Below are positions 1 to 10,029 of a DNA stretch of 37,864 nt, one piece after another. The DNA lies in contig DXFY01000012.1 in NCBI GenBank assembly GCA_019114205.1, positions 1 to 37,864 on the forward strand, given 5' to 3'. This stretch comes from Candidatus Tidjanibacter gallistercoris (GTDB lineage: Bacteria > Bacteroidota > Bacteroidia > Bacteroidales > Rikenellaceae). The notes beneath the pieces are model-generated. The model ran no database searches and had not been told where the DNA came from. It saw only the letters and a program-made list of their open reading frames with translations. The position numbers and the translations under genes are program-made. How positions within the stretch are numbered: position 1 is the first letter of the stretch; each line of letters begins with the position of its first letter.

Positions 1-87
1 AGACAATTGTTTTACGAATCCTGAAAACATGCGGCATAACATATACAGTATGATGCACGCCAACACGATAAAAAATACTATTTCCAT
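1..87 (-). CDS. Partial membrane-anchored protein (N-terminus only)
   Basis: The first 87 bases, read on the minus strand from an ATG at 85-87, stay open for 29 codons to the window edge. The peptide starts MEIVFFIVLACIILYMLCRM and is one long hydrophobic segment followed by a lysine-bearing turn, as expected of an N-terminal membrane helix. It lies downstream of the sigma-54 regulator on the same strand but is cut off from it by a strong terminator, so it should have its own promoter; a sigma-54-like site lies at 122-137. It could be a sensor kinase, a small transporter subunit or another membrane protein. The family cannot be named from 29 residues. Confidence 0.45.
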   Translation of the reverse strand, partial: MEIVFFIVLACIILYMLCRMFSGFVKQLS

Positions 88-121
88 CCGGTACAGCCTT
101 TTATCATGGCACCGCCCCCTG

Positions 122-137
122 AACCAAGCCCGTGCCA
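122..137 (-). promoter_or_regulatory. Possible sigma-54 (-24/-12) promoter
   Basis: On the minus strand TGGCACG (131-137) matches the -24 half of the sigma-54 consensus exactly. Ten bases after the GG the sequence is GT rather than GC, so the -12 half is imperfect; its TTG is one base too close. The site is about 35 bp upstream of the truncated gene at 1-87 and near a sigma-54 activator gene. The -12 mismatch keeps this tentative. Confidence 0.25.
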
Positions 138-205
138 GAAACTCGCCCCATCACATATAACATTGATAAACAACCGATTAGTCCGCAAAGAGCATGAACG
201 AAAAA

Positions 206-240
206 GAGGGGGAGCCTATCAAAATGATAGACTCCCCCTC
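206..240 (-). terminator. Rho-independent terminator of the sigma-54 regulator
   Basis: Inverted repeat: GAGGGGGAG (206-214) pairs with CTCCCCCTC (232-240). An inner CTATC/GATAG stem sits beyond a single mismatch, with a five-base AAAAT loop. On the minus strand the stem runs directly into five T residues (201-205). It lies 30 bp past the stop codon at 270 and isolates the regulator from the truncated gene. Confidence 0.85.
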
Positions 241-269
241 TCAAATCGGGAAGCATACGAAGGTACGGT

Positions 270-1607
270 TCAGGATTTCACGCCCCAGTTCTCCAGTTTT
301 CGGTAGAGCGTCGCCACTCCGATGCCGAGCAGCCGGGCGGCCTCGCTTTTGTTACCGCCGGTATATTCCAGTATCTTCAGGATATGATTGCGCTCCACAT
401 CTTCGAGTACCATCGAGTCGCCCGTCGTCATGCCGGCTTCGTTGCGAAATTCGGGCGGCAGCGCATCGACCGACAGCACGTTGCCTTCGGCCATAATCAT
501 GCTGCGCTCCACGGCATTGCGCAGCTCCCTCACATTGCCCCGCCACGTATGCTTTTCCATCGCTTCCATGTACGCCCGGTCAATACGGTCGATGCGCTTC
601 CCCATTCGGGTCGAGAACAACCCGGCGAAATAACGGACATAATCGGGTATGTCGCCGCGGCGCCGGTTGAGCGACGGCAACTGTATCCGGAACACCGAAA
701 GCCGGAAAAAGAGGTCTTCCCGGAAGTTTCCCGCCACTATCTCCTTTTCCAGATCGCGGTTGGTAGCGGCTATGATGCGCAGGTCGGCTTTCGTCGGACG
801 CGTTTCGCCTATTTTGATGAATTCTCCGTTTTCAAGCACGCGCAACAGTTTGGTTTGCAGCTCCAGCGGCATTTCTCCTATTTCGTCCAGAAAAAGGGTT
901 CCGCCGTCCGCCTCCTCCACGAGTCCTTTTTTGTCCCTGGCAGCTCCCGTGAAACTCCCGGCCCGATGTCCGAACAGTTCGCTTTCGAGCAGCTCTTTGG
1001 AAAAGGCGGAACAGTTTACGGCGACGAACGCCTCGTGTTTCCTCCGACTGGCATGGTGTATGGCCCGTGCAAATACTTCCTTACCCGTTCCCGTCTCGCC
1101 GGTAAGCAGTACGGATGTATCCGTAACGGCGACCTTGCGGGCAAGCTCCACCGCCTCGCGCAGCACTGAAGAAGAACCGATGATGCGGTCGAACGAATGT
1201 TCTTCGCTCAACTTGTCCTCGAAACGGGCCAGCCGGCGCTGCATCCGCGCCTTCTCGGCGGCACGGCTGAGCAGCGGAAGTATTTTGTTGTTGTCATCCC
1301 CTTTCGTAATGTAATCGAATGCACCGTTCTTGATGGCCTGCACTCCGTCGGGAATGTTGCCGTATGCAGTCATCAGAATGACTTCTGCGGCAGGAGCGGC
1401 CTCCTTCAGCCGGCTCACGAGTTCCACCCCGCTGCCGTCGGGCAGTTTGACATCGCACAGTACCACATCGGGTTCCTGTTGCCGGAGCATTTTCATCCCG
1501 GAAGCGCCGTCGGCAGCCTCCGCCACGTCGTAGCCCTCCAATCCGATGATGCGCGCCAACAGTTTACGCAGCTGCACCTCGTCGTCTATTATCAGCACTT
1601 TCGCCAT
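270..1607 (-). CDS. Sigma-54-dependent response regulator, NtrC family
   Basis: A 445-residue three-domain transcription activator. The receiver domain (about 1-115) has the acidic pair in IIDDE, phospho-acceptor Asp52 (LCDVKLPDG) and Lys102. The AAA+ domain has Walker A GETGTGKE (170-177), GSFTGA (217-222, the GAFTGA loop that contacts sigma-54) and Walker B GGTLFLDE (235-242). A C-terminal Fis-type helix-turn-helix follows (GGNKSEAARLLGIGVATLY region). It should be phosphorylated by a histidine kinase and remodel sigma-54 RNA polymerase. No kinase gene is visible; the truncated membrane gene at the left edge could be one. Minus-strand promoter at 1677-1684. Family certain; target genes unknown. 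Confidence 0.95.
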   Translation of the reverse strand: MAKVLIIDDEVQLRKLLARIIGLEGYDVAEAADGASGMKMLRQQEPDVVLCDVKLPDGSGVELVSRLKEAAPAAEVILMTAYGNIPDGVQAIKNGAFDYITKGDDNNKILPLLSRAAEKARMQRRLARFEDKLSEEHSFDRIIGSSSVLREAVELARKVAVTDTSVLLTGETGTGKEVFARAIHHASRRKHEAFVAVNCSAFSKELLESELFGHRAGSFTGAARDKKGLVEEADGGTLFLDEIGEMPLELQTKLLRVLENGEFIKIGETRPTKADLRIIAATNRDLEKEIVAGNFREDLFFRLSVFRIQLPSLNRRRGDIPDYVRYFAGLFSTRMGKRIDRIDRAYMEAMEKHTWRGNVRELRNAVERSMIMAEGNVLSVDALPPEFRNEAGMTTGDSMVLEDVERNHILKILEYTGGNKSEAARLLGIGVATLYRKLENWGVKS

Positions 1608-1676
1608 AAAACTTCAGCATTTGTTCACCCATGCGCCGGAAAAACGGAAAACGGCAGGCATTGTGTATATCCGATG

Positions 1677-1684
1677 CAAAAATA
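1677..1684 (-). promoter_or_regulatory. -7 promoter element for the sigma-54 regulator
   Basis: Minus-strand TATTTTTG matches the Bacteroidota TAnnTTTG element fully. TTTA at 1704-1707 (3 of 4 to the -33 TTTG) lies 19 bp upstream. The implied leader is about 60 nt. Confidence 0.5.
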
Positions 1685-1742
1685 GCGTAAAACTCCGTTC
1701 CCGTAAATTCCTTCCGGCATCCGAAGGTACCGGAATATTCGT

Positions 1743-1750
1743 TAAACTTG
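1743..1750 (+). promoter_or_regulatory. -7 promoter element for msrBA
   Basis: TAAACTTG matches TAnnTTTG at 7 of 8 positions and lies 20 bp before the ATG at 1770, giving a very short leader. No clear -33 box. Confidence 0.4.
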
Positions 1751-1769
1751 CACAAAATCTTTCATCGCC

Positions 1770-2636
1770 ATGCAGAAAAAAGAACTCACCGACGCAGAAC
1801 GCCGCGTCATCATCGACAAGGGAACCGAAATGCCCTTCAGCGGCGCTTACTGGAACAACCGTCGGCAGGGAACCTACCTATGCCGGCAATGCGGCGCCCC
1901 GCTCTACCGTTCGGAAGACAAATTCGACTCCGGCTGCGGCTGGCCGAGTTTCGACGACGCGATACCGGGTGCGGTTCTCAGCACGCCCGATGCCGACGGT
2001 GTCCGTACCGAAATAACCTGCGCCCGCTGCGGCGGACATCTCGGACACGTCTTCACCGGCGAAAGGCTGACACCGAAAAACACGCGCCACTGCGTCAATT
2101 CCCTGTCCATGGAATTCATTCCTGCCGACCGGGAACAACCCGCCTCCGACACCCGTTACGATACGGCGTTGTTCGCCGGGGGATGCTTCTGGGGGGTGGA
2201 ATACTACATGCGGCAGGCGCCCGGCGTCATCTCCGTCGAATCGGGCTACACGGGCGGCACGGTGCCCAATCCTTCCTACGAAGATGTCTGCACCGGCCGT
2301 ACGGGACATGCCGAGGCGGTGCGCGTCACCTTCGACCCTTCCGAAACTAATTTCGAAACGCTCGCCCGCCTCTTCTTCGAAATACATGACCCGGAGCAGG
2401 TGAACCGGCAGGGCCCCGACCGGGGCGAACAGTACCGTTCGGAAATCTTCTACAACAGCGAGGAACAGCGCAGGACGGCGGAACGCCTCATCGACCGGCT
2501 CGTGGCCAAAGGGTACGACGTGGCGACCCGCCTCACGCCCGCCGGCCCGTTCTGGAAGGCGGAAGACTATCACCAGGAGTACTATCTTCGCAAGGGAACG
2601 ACTCCCTACTGCCACAAATACACGCGGCGCTTCTGA
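1770..2636 (+). CDS. msrBA: Bifunctional peptide methionine sulfoxide reductase MsrB-MsrA
   Basis: A 288-residue fusion that reduces both stereoisomers of methionine sulfoxide. The MsrB domain comes first (about 5-118). It has structural zinc pairs C38/C41 and C84/C87, the resolving-type Cys56 in SGCGWPSF, and catalytic Cys108 in RHCVNS. The MsrA domain follows (about 132-288) with the GGCFWG motif and catalytic Cys139, plus a late Cys near TPYCHKY that can act in recycling. The order MsrB-MsrA is the reverse of the MsrA-MsrB fusions of Neisseria and streptococci. No signal peptide is seen, so it should be cytoplasmic. It is transcribed alone, divergently from the sigma-54 regulator. Confidence 0.95.
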   Translation: MQKKELTDAERRVIIDKGTEMPFSGAYWNNRRQGTYLCRQCGAPLYRSEDKFDSGCGWPSFDDAIPGAVLSTPDADGVRTEITCARCGGHLGHVFTGERLTPKNTRHCVNSLSMEFIPADREQPASDTRYDTALFAGGCFWGVEYYMRQAPGVISVESGYTGGTVPNPSYEDVCTGRTGHAEAVRVTFDPSETNFETLARLFFEIHDPEQVNRQGPDRGEQYRSEIFYNSEEQRRTAERLIDRLVAKGYDVATRLTPAGPFWKAEDYHQEYYLRKGTTPYCHKYTRRF

Positions 2637-2651
2637 GCCCCGAACCATATC

Positions 2652-2686
2652 GCGGCGGCGGAAGGTGCATGAACCCTTGCCGCCGC
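2652..2686 (+). terminator. Possible terminator hairpin after msrBA
   Basis: GCGGCGGC (2652-2659) pairs with GCCGCCGC (2679-2686) around a 19-base loop, 15 bp after the msrBA stop. There is no T-run behind it, so the terminator role is an inference from position. Confidence 0.35.
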
Positions 2687-2730
2687 AGCGCTTTGCCCGG
2701 CGACGCACCACCACATTCCGGCCGTAAAAA

Positions 2731-2761
2731 TTGTGCGGCATTCCGTCGGATATTATCTTTG
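2731..2761 (+). promoter_or_regulatory. Promoter of the MFS exporter
   Basis: TTG at 2731-2733 and TATCTTTG at 2754-2761 are spaced by 20 bp, a good Bacteroidota -33/-7 promoter. Because it sits upstream of 2785, it supports 2785 rather than the in-frame ATG at 2731 as the start of the exporter. Confidence 0.65.
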
Positions 2762-2784
2762 CAGCCGTTTTCAGCGAATACTTC

Positions 2785-4227
2785 ATGACAGGAACGACGC
2801 ACGAGGTCAGTACGGACAATCGGCCCGTCATCTCCGGCAATACGGAATGGGACGGTATCCCCATGCCCAAACGGCTGTGGGCCATCCTCGCGGTGACGTT
2901 CGGCGTATCGCTGTCGGTGCTCGACGGAGCCATCGCCAACGTGGCGCTCCCGACGATAGGCAGTCTGCTGGACATCTCGCCCGCCAATTCCATTTGGATA
3001 GTGAACGCCTACCAGTTGGCCATCGTGGTATCGCTGCTCTCGTTTTCCGCCCTGGGCGACGTCATCGGATACCGGAAAATATACATCGGAGGGCTGTTGC
3101 TCTTCACCATAGCCTCGGCCGGCTGCGCGCTCTCCGACTCGCTCGCCACCCTCGTGGCGGCACGCGTATGTCAGGGGTTCGGTGCGGCCGCCGTCACGAG
3201 CGTCAACACCACCCTCATACGCATCATCTATCCGCGGCACCACCTCGGCCGGGGACTGGGACTCAACGCTACGGTCGTGGCGGTCTCCTCCGTCGCCGGC
3301 CCCACCATCGCCGCCGGCATCCTCGCCATAGCGCCGTGGCAATGGCTGTTCGCCATCAACATCCCGATAGGCATCGCGGCATTCTTCCTGAGCCGGCGCT
3401 TCCTGCCCGACAATCCCGTGCGTGTGGCCGGCCGCCGGTTCGACTGGCGGGACGGTGCCATGAACGCCCTGACGTTCGGACTGCTCATCGCCTCGATTGA
3501 AGGGTATGCGCACGGCGTGGACCCGCGTTATCTGACCGCGGGAATCGTGCTGCTGCTCGTCGTCGGCACGCTGTTCGTCCGCAGCCAGCTCCACAAACCC
3601 TTTCCCATCCTGCCCTTCGACCTGCTCAAAATACCGATTTTCACCGTTTCCGTACTGACCTCGATATGTTCGTTCATCGCCCAGATGTCGGCCATGGTGG
3701 CACTGCCCTTCTACCTCCAGAGAACGTTCGGATACAGCGCCGTGACTACGGGACTGGTCATGACGGCATGGCCCGCGGTCATCGTCGTGGTCGCACCGCT
3801 GGCAGGCATGCTCGTCGAACGGGTGCATGCGGGACTGCTGGGCGGCATCGGCCTCTCCGTCATGACCTGCGGCCTGTTCCTGCTCGCATGGCTGCCGCCG
3901 CAGCCCCACGAACTGGACATCATTTGGCGCCTCGTTCTCTGCGGCTTCGGTTTCGGGCTGTTCCAGTCGCCGAACAACAGCATCATGATAGGTTCGGCAC
4001 CGCCCCACCGGAGCGGAAGCGCGAGCGGCATGCTCGCTACGGCGAGGCTTCTGGGACAAACCACGGGCGCGGCACTCGTAGCGCTGCTTTTCCACATCAC
4101 CTCGACCGACAGCATCCACACGGCTCTCATCCTGGCAGGCGGATTCGCCGCCGCGGGAGCCGTCATCAGCTTTACCCGTCTTTCGCTGCCCATGCCCAAA
4201 GAGCTGCGCCCGGAGAAACGGCGCTGA
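2785..4227 (+). CDS. MFS drug exporter, DHA2 (EmrB/QacA) type
   Basis: A 480-residue inner-membrane proton antiporter with about 14 predicted membrane segments from residue 28 onward. Early motif VLDGAIANVALPTI is the helix-1 signature of DHA2 exporters (LDxTIVNVALP), followed by SIWIVNAYQLAIV and a motif-A-like loop, ALGDVIGYRKIYIGG. Motif C-like GPTIAAGIL follows. The family exports dyes, biocides, antibiotics or bile acids; the substrate cannot be read from sequence. No EmrA membrane-fusion or TolC-like partner lies beside it. ATG 2785 is chosen because the promoter lies just upstream. It converges on the C11 peptidase gene. Confidence 0.9.
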   Translation: MTGTTHEVSTDNRPVISGNTEWDGIPMPKRLWAILAVTFGVSLSVLDGAIANVALPTIGSLLDISPANSIWIVNAYQLAIVVSLLSFSALGDVIGYRKIYIGGLLLFTIASAGCALSDSLATLVAARVCQGFGAAAVTSVNTTLIRIIYPRHHLGRGLGLNATVVAVSSVAGPTIAAGILAIAPWQWLFAINIPIGIAAFFLSRRFLPDNPVRVAGRRFDWRDGAMNALTFGLLIASIEGYAHGVDPRYLTAGIVLLLVVGTLFVRSQLHKPFPILPFDLLKIPIFTVSVLTSICSFIAQMSAMVALPFYLQRTFGYSAVTTGLVMTAWPAVIVVVAPLAGMLVERVHAGLLGGIGLSVMTCGLFLLAWLPPQPHELDIIWRLVLCGFGFGLFQSPNNSIMIGSAPPHRSGSASGMLATARLLGQTTGAALVALLFHITSTDSIHTALILAGGFAAAGAVISFTRLSLPMPKELRPEKRR

Positions 4228-4417
4228 CCGACGCGAAACGGTTTCACCGAACGACACTCGCTCATCTCCTCCCGCAGAACCGATACTGCCGGCACACCGA
4301 GCGCACGCGATACCAGACGGCGTTCCCCGCCGCCTGCACCTGTTCCACGAAACACAGGAACAGTCCGGTGGAAGCTCCTGACACATCGGGCAATACGCCC
4401 GCCCCCTGTACGAACGA

Positions 4418-4453
4418 ATCCGGGCCGAAAGCGCTGCTGCTTCCGGCCCGGAT
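4418..4453. terminator. Terminator between convergent exporter and C11 peptidase genes
   Basis: ATCCGGGCCG (4418-4427) pairs with CGGCCCGGAT (4444-4453) across a 16-base loop, followed on the plus strand by ATTTTCG. It sits just beyond the peptidase stop at 4475. The rest of the 247-bp gap (4228-4474) shows no gene. Confidence 0.6.
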
Positions 4454-4474
4454 ATTTTCGACACGACCTCCTTT

Positions 4475-5737
4475 TCAGGGCATTACGTATTCGGCCCACT
4501 GCGTAGCCTCCCATGCCTCTTTCGTCACCGGCAGCCAGTCCCGCGGAATATAGGACGAAATGCCGCACACGGCATCCGCCGGGAAGAATCCGCCCGAAAA
4601 ATTTCCCAATGCCGAATATATTTCCGGAGTATGGTATTCGGCCACGACAGCTGTCGCCAAAGCGGTTTCGAATTCGGAGAAGGCACGCCGGGCCTCTTCG
4701 CTGCCGCTGTCGGTAATATTCTTGAGGTAGTCTTTCAGGTCGAAAAAGGCATGTTCCGGTTCCACGACTTCGAGATACTGTATCGCTCCGAAATCGGGTT
4801 CGTCCACCTCCGCCTCGAAAATCTTCTTCACCGCATCGGCAACACCCTGCAACCCGCCGGTCGCCACCACGGTGAATGCAGCCGAAGGCGTACTTTCGCC
4901 CCGGTAGTAATCGACTATTGCGGAAGCCGCAAAAGCGAGCCTGCGGTCAATCGTATAGGCGCGGTCGAACAACAGCGGCAGCACCTTGTGGTACGGAATG
5001 CCCTTACCCATGATTTCGGCCGGCGAAGCCAGGATATACGGTGTATTGTCGCGCAGGGCGTACAGCAGTTCGATGGACGACATGAAGCAAACATCGAATA
5101 CCACATAGTCGAAACGGATTTCCGACAACCCTTCTACGAGTCCTTCGACCGACATGTATTCCTCCCCGTCGGGCCCGTAAGCCCGTGTCAGGGCATTCTC
5201 CGGCCGGCGCAGGTCGTGTTCGAGACAGGGTTCGCCGGACATGGGCTGCTTCAGGTTGTTGAGCTCCGGGGGGAACCACCCCGTTCCGTGACCGAGGAGC
5301 GAGATTCCGTACACCTCGGCGGGTGCATAATATTGTACGTCCCGAAGCACTGTCTTCATAACGGCCGGGGCGGCGGAATTTTGGTCGTCGTACTCCTTCA
5401 ATACCTTTTCGACGGCCTGGCCGTTCTCAAGGACGATTTCCGTCAACGCAGTTTTCCGTTCACCCGTATAATTCGTCAGGTCGTCCCAATAGACCAGTAC
5501 ACGGGTATCGGCGGGAATGCCCGCTTCGACGGCCTCCATAGCCATGTTCACATTTCCGCGTATAAAACGCCAAAGGTTGTTGTCCGCCACGGCATATATC
5601 AGAAACGTATGGCTTCCTTCGGTGGGTTCGCAGCCCGGTCCTCCGGGACATACCGGTTCCTTCCTGCATCCGGCAAGCAGGACGAGCGCCGCCGATACGA
5701 CGGCAGCGGTTTTCAATTTCCTGTAAAAGACTTTCAT
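4475..5737 (-). CDS. Clostripain-family (C11) cysteine peptidase lipoprotein
   Basis: 420 residues with a lipoprotein signal peptide ending in LLAGC (lipid-attached Cys24), so it should be anchored in the envelope. The remainder fits peptidase family C11. Catalytic His150 lies in SLLGHGTGW and catalytic Cys217 in YVVFDVCFMSSIE, with the typical beta-strand DYVVFD before the cysteine and an acidic, glycine-rich segment between. The family usually cleaves after basic residues and is often self-processed; that specificity is not shown here. The gene starts 18 bp after the DUF4919 gene on the same strand, so the two form a secreted-protein operon. Confidence 0.88.
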   Translation of the reverse strand: MKVFYRKLKTAAVVSAALVLLAGCRKEPVCPGGPGCEPTEGSHTFLIYAVADNNLWRFIRGNVNMAMEAVEAGIPADTRVLVYWDDLTNYTGERKTALTEIVLENGQAVEKVLKEYDDQNSAAPAVMKTVLRDVQYYAPAEVYGISLLGHGTGWFPPELNNLKQPMSGEPCLEHDLRRPENALTRAYGPDGEEYMSVEGLVEGLSEIRFDYVVFDVCFMSSIELLYALRDNTPYILASPAEIMGKGIPYHKVLPLLFDRAYTIDRRLAFAASAIVDYYRGESTPSAAFTVVATGGLQGVADAVKKIFEAEVDEPDFGAIQYLEVVEPEHAFFDLKDYLKNITDSGSEEARRAFSEFETALATAVVAEYHTPEIYSALGNFSGGFFPADAVCGISSYIPRDWLPVTKEAWEATQWAEYVMP

Positions 5738-5755
5738 TTCTTCGCTTCCTTTCCG

Positions 5756-6490
5756 TTAATATCCGCCCATCGGATAATCGTTTATCTTCCAGCGATGTTC
5801 CTTTTTCGGTGCATCTTCCGGGTCGCTCCAATAGACGCGGCTGTAATCGAAATAATACCCTTTCCCCTGCTGGCGGCCTTTCTCGTTGGCCACGGTGATA
5901 TACTCCGTCGTCCGCGACACCACGAGCCGTTTGGTGACCGAAAGCCCCAGTGTGCCCAGCACATCGCTGGCATGCGAAAAACGCAGCACATGCATGGGCG
6001 ACTTTTCGGTCAGTCCCGTGCCCGAACCGCTGATTGCGGCAAGGACCTTGTTCAGGCGGTCGTAGTTAATCCGTTCGTTCAGCGTATCGCCTATCGCGCC
6101 GTAGGCGTATGCGAGAAAATTGAGGTTGGTCGGGCTGAAAGGGTCCGACCGCATCACCTCCTCGGCATAGCGGATGATGTCGCGCATGTTGTCGTAGGAA
6201 GGGTCGTCGTGCGCCTTCTCGAACGCCATCAACACCTTGTCCTCGGCAGGTATCGGGGCGAGCGGGTGGTAATCGTCCGAAAAGGCATATCCGTAATAAA
6301 GATAGCGGTAATCCTTTTCGGTCAGCGTGGTGTCACCCGAATTGTAACGGAGCATGAGCGCCGGATAATAATAGGGTGACTCGTGGTTGATGGTCTGTTC
6401 GAATATCTCCTCGTTGTCGGGAGCCACCTGGCCCGACACGACCGGCACCGCCACCGCGATGCCCAACAGAAGTGCAATCAGTTTACGCAT
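5756..6490 (-). CDS. DUF4919 secreted protein
   Basis: 244 residues. The first about 20 (MRKLIALLLGIAVAVPVVSG) are a cleavable signal peptide. The body fits the Bacteroidota DUF4919 family: a helical, tyrosine-rich N-terminal half (ESPYYYPALMLRYNSGDTTL, YRYLYYGYAF), a tetratricopeptide-like middle and a C-terminal DYSRVYWSDPED segment. Function of the family is unknown. It is the first gene of a two-gene operon with the C11 peptidase, so the two may act together in the periplasm or outer membrane; that is inference from proximity only. Confidence 0.8.
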   Translation of the reverse strand: MRKLIALLLGIAVAVPVVSGQVAPDNEEIFEQTINHESPYYYPALMLRYNSGDTTLTEKDYRYLYYGYAFSDDYHPLAPIPAEDKVLMAFEKAHDDPSYDNMRDIIRYAEEVMRSDPFSPTNLNFLAYAYGAIGDTLNERINYDRLNKVLAAISGSGTGLTEKSPMHVLRFSHASDVLGTLGLSVTKRLVVSRTTEYITVANEKGRQQGKGYYFDYSRVYWSDPEDAPKKEHRWKINDYPMGGY

Positions 6491-6539
6491 ATATGTATAA
6501 CGTTCGCCTTACGGAGTTTATTGGATTTCAACCGCCTTT

Positions 6540-6563
6540 CGCACCGTCGTTCCGTCCGGTGCG
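6540..6563 (-). terminator. dapA: Hairpin just after dapA
   Basis: CGCACCG (6540-6546) pairs with CGGTGCG (6557-6563) around a 10-base loop, immediately after the dapA stop. No T-tract follows on the minus strand. It may be a weak terminator or a 3' end stabiliser. Confidence 0.35.
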
Positions 6564-6564
6564 T

Positions 6565-7449
6565 TCAGAGCCCGGCCCGGCCCGAAAGCGAGCGTATCCG
6601 CTCGGTCAGTTCCGGCGACGAGGGTATGAGCGGCAGACGCAGGTTGTTTTCCAGCAGTCCTTTCAGGGAAAGCGCTGCCTTGATACCCGTCGGATTGCCT
6701 TCGGCGAAAAGCGCCTTTACGAGCTCCTCCGTCCTGTCCCTCAACTCGTGCGCACAGAAGCTGTCCTGCGCCATCGCCGCCGACACCATCGCCGCCACGT
6801 GCGACGGATAGGCATTGGCCACGACGGAAATAAGTCCGTCACCCCCCTTCTCAATCAACGATACGGCCAAGGCATCGTCGCCCGAAAGAATGCGGAAACC
6901 ATCCGGCCGCCCCGCTATCAACTCCTCTATCTGTTTCATATCGCCGCTCGCCTCCTTGACGGCCAGGATATTGTCTGCCTCACGCGCAAGTTTCAGCGTG
7001 GTTTGCGGCAGCATATTGACCCCCGTCCGACTCGGTACGTTGTACAGAATGACCGGAACGGGAGAGGCATCCGCCACGGCCCGAAAATGCTCGTAAAGGC
7101 CGCGCTGCGACGGACGGTTGTAATAGGGCGTCACGCTCAGCACCGCATCCACCCCGGCAAGGTCGAAATCGTGCAGGGCGGCGACCACTGCGGCCGTATT
7201 GTTCCCGCCGATACCGGCCACGAGCGGTACCCTTCCGGCATTGCGCTCTCCGATTCGGCGCAGCACCGCCTGCCGCTCCTGCGGAAAGAGCGCCGGCGTT
7301 TCGGCCGTCGTTCCCAGCGCCACGAGGTAATCCACACCCCCGGCGACGACATGTTCCACAAGGGCATCGAGTGCCGGAAAATCGATTGCTCCGCTATCCG
7401 TAAACGGGGTTACGAGCGCGACCCCAAGTCCCGAAGGAAAAGGTTTCAT
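6565..7449 (-). CDS. dapA: 4-hydroxy-tetrahydrodipicolinate synthase
   Basis: 294 residues, normal length for DapA. It condenses pyruvate with aspartate semialdehyde, the first committed step of lysine and diaminopimelate synthesis, so it feeds peptidoglycan. Seen in sequence: GTTAE at 46-50 (the substrate-binding threonines), Tyr136 in VILYNVPSRTG, and Schiff-base Lys165 in LAVKEASGD. ATG 7449 is chosen because the protein then starts at MKPFPSGLGVALVTPF, as the family does; an upstream in-frame ATG at 7476 would add nine odd residues. It may be driven from the AT-rich tandem -7 elements at 7562-7600. Confidence 0.95.
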   Translation of the reverse strand: MKPFPSGLGVALVTPFTDSGAIDFPALDALVEHVVAGGVDYLVALGTTAETPALFPQERQAVLRRIGERNAGRVPLVAGIGGNNTAAVVAALHDFDLAGVDAVLSVTPYYNRPSQRGLYEHFRAVADASPVPVILYNVPSRTGVNMLPQTTLKLAREADNILAVKEASGDMKQIEELIAGRPDGFRILSGDDALAVSLIEKGGDGLISVVANAYPSHVAAMVSAAMAQDSFCAHELRDRTEELVKALFAEGNPTGIKAALSLKGLLENNLRLPLIPSSPELTERIRSLSGRAGL

Positions 7450-7561
7450 ACATTCACATTCTAAGATTCCGTCCATCGACGTACAGTCCGTAAAGATAAT
7501 GCTTTCGGAAACAGTTTCGGCTCCGCTCTCCCGCAGAACGAACTCCGCTCCGTACGTCAGG

Positions 7562-7600
7562 CAAATATATATATTTATTTCTTATCCGAAAGCAAATATA
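7562..7600 (-). promoter_or_regulatory. dapA: Tandem -7 elements upstream of dapA
   Basis: The minus strand carries TATATTTG twice, at 7562-7569 and 7593-7600, each a full TAnnTTTG match followed by C. They lie in a very AT-rich stretch (7562-7660) between ligA and dapA. They would give dapA leaders of roughly 105 and 135 nt. Neither has a canonical -33 box at ideal distance. Confidence 0.4.
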
Positions 7601-7658
7601 CACACAAAAAGTACAATTAAATCAATCAAATACCAATAAACACCTGTATATGTAAATT

Positions 7659-9860
<2,202 letters not shown>

Positions 9861-9872
9861 CTACGGGCCCTA

Positions 9873-9904
9873 TAAAGGTACGGATTTTGTCTTTTGCAAT
9901 GCAA
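9873..9904 (-). promoter_or_regulatory. ligA: Likely ligA promoter
   Basis: Minus-strand TACCTTTA (9873-9880) is a 7 of 8 match to TAnnTTTG, with TTG at 9902-9904, 21 bp upstream. The implied leader is about 40 nt. Confidence 0.45.
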
Positions 9905-10001
9905 GAATCCTGCTGAAAATCGTTGTCTGAGCGTGCTGTAAGGCATAAATGTTTTTTGCGCGAAAAAAAGCCGATTTGGTACTTGTATTGCAAATTTTGC
10001 T

Positions 10002-10009
10002 TATACTTG
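10002..10009 (+). promoter_or_regulatory. -7 element for the acidic 104-residue protein
   Basis: TATACTTG matches TAnnTTTG at 7 of 8 positions, 20 bp upstream of the ATG at 10030. It lies after the in-frame ATG at 9949, arguing that 10030 is the real start. Confidence 0.45.
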
Positions 10010-10029
10010 CAAAAATTTTTTTCCAAGTT

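Noticed and set aside
2533-4464. Long minus-strand open frame opposite the MFS exporter and msrBA
   Set aside because: Low-complexity, Arg/Gly/Asp-rich shadow of GC-rich coding DNA; the plus-strand genes carry clear family motifs.
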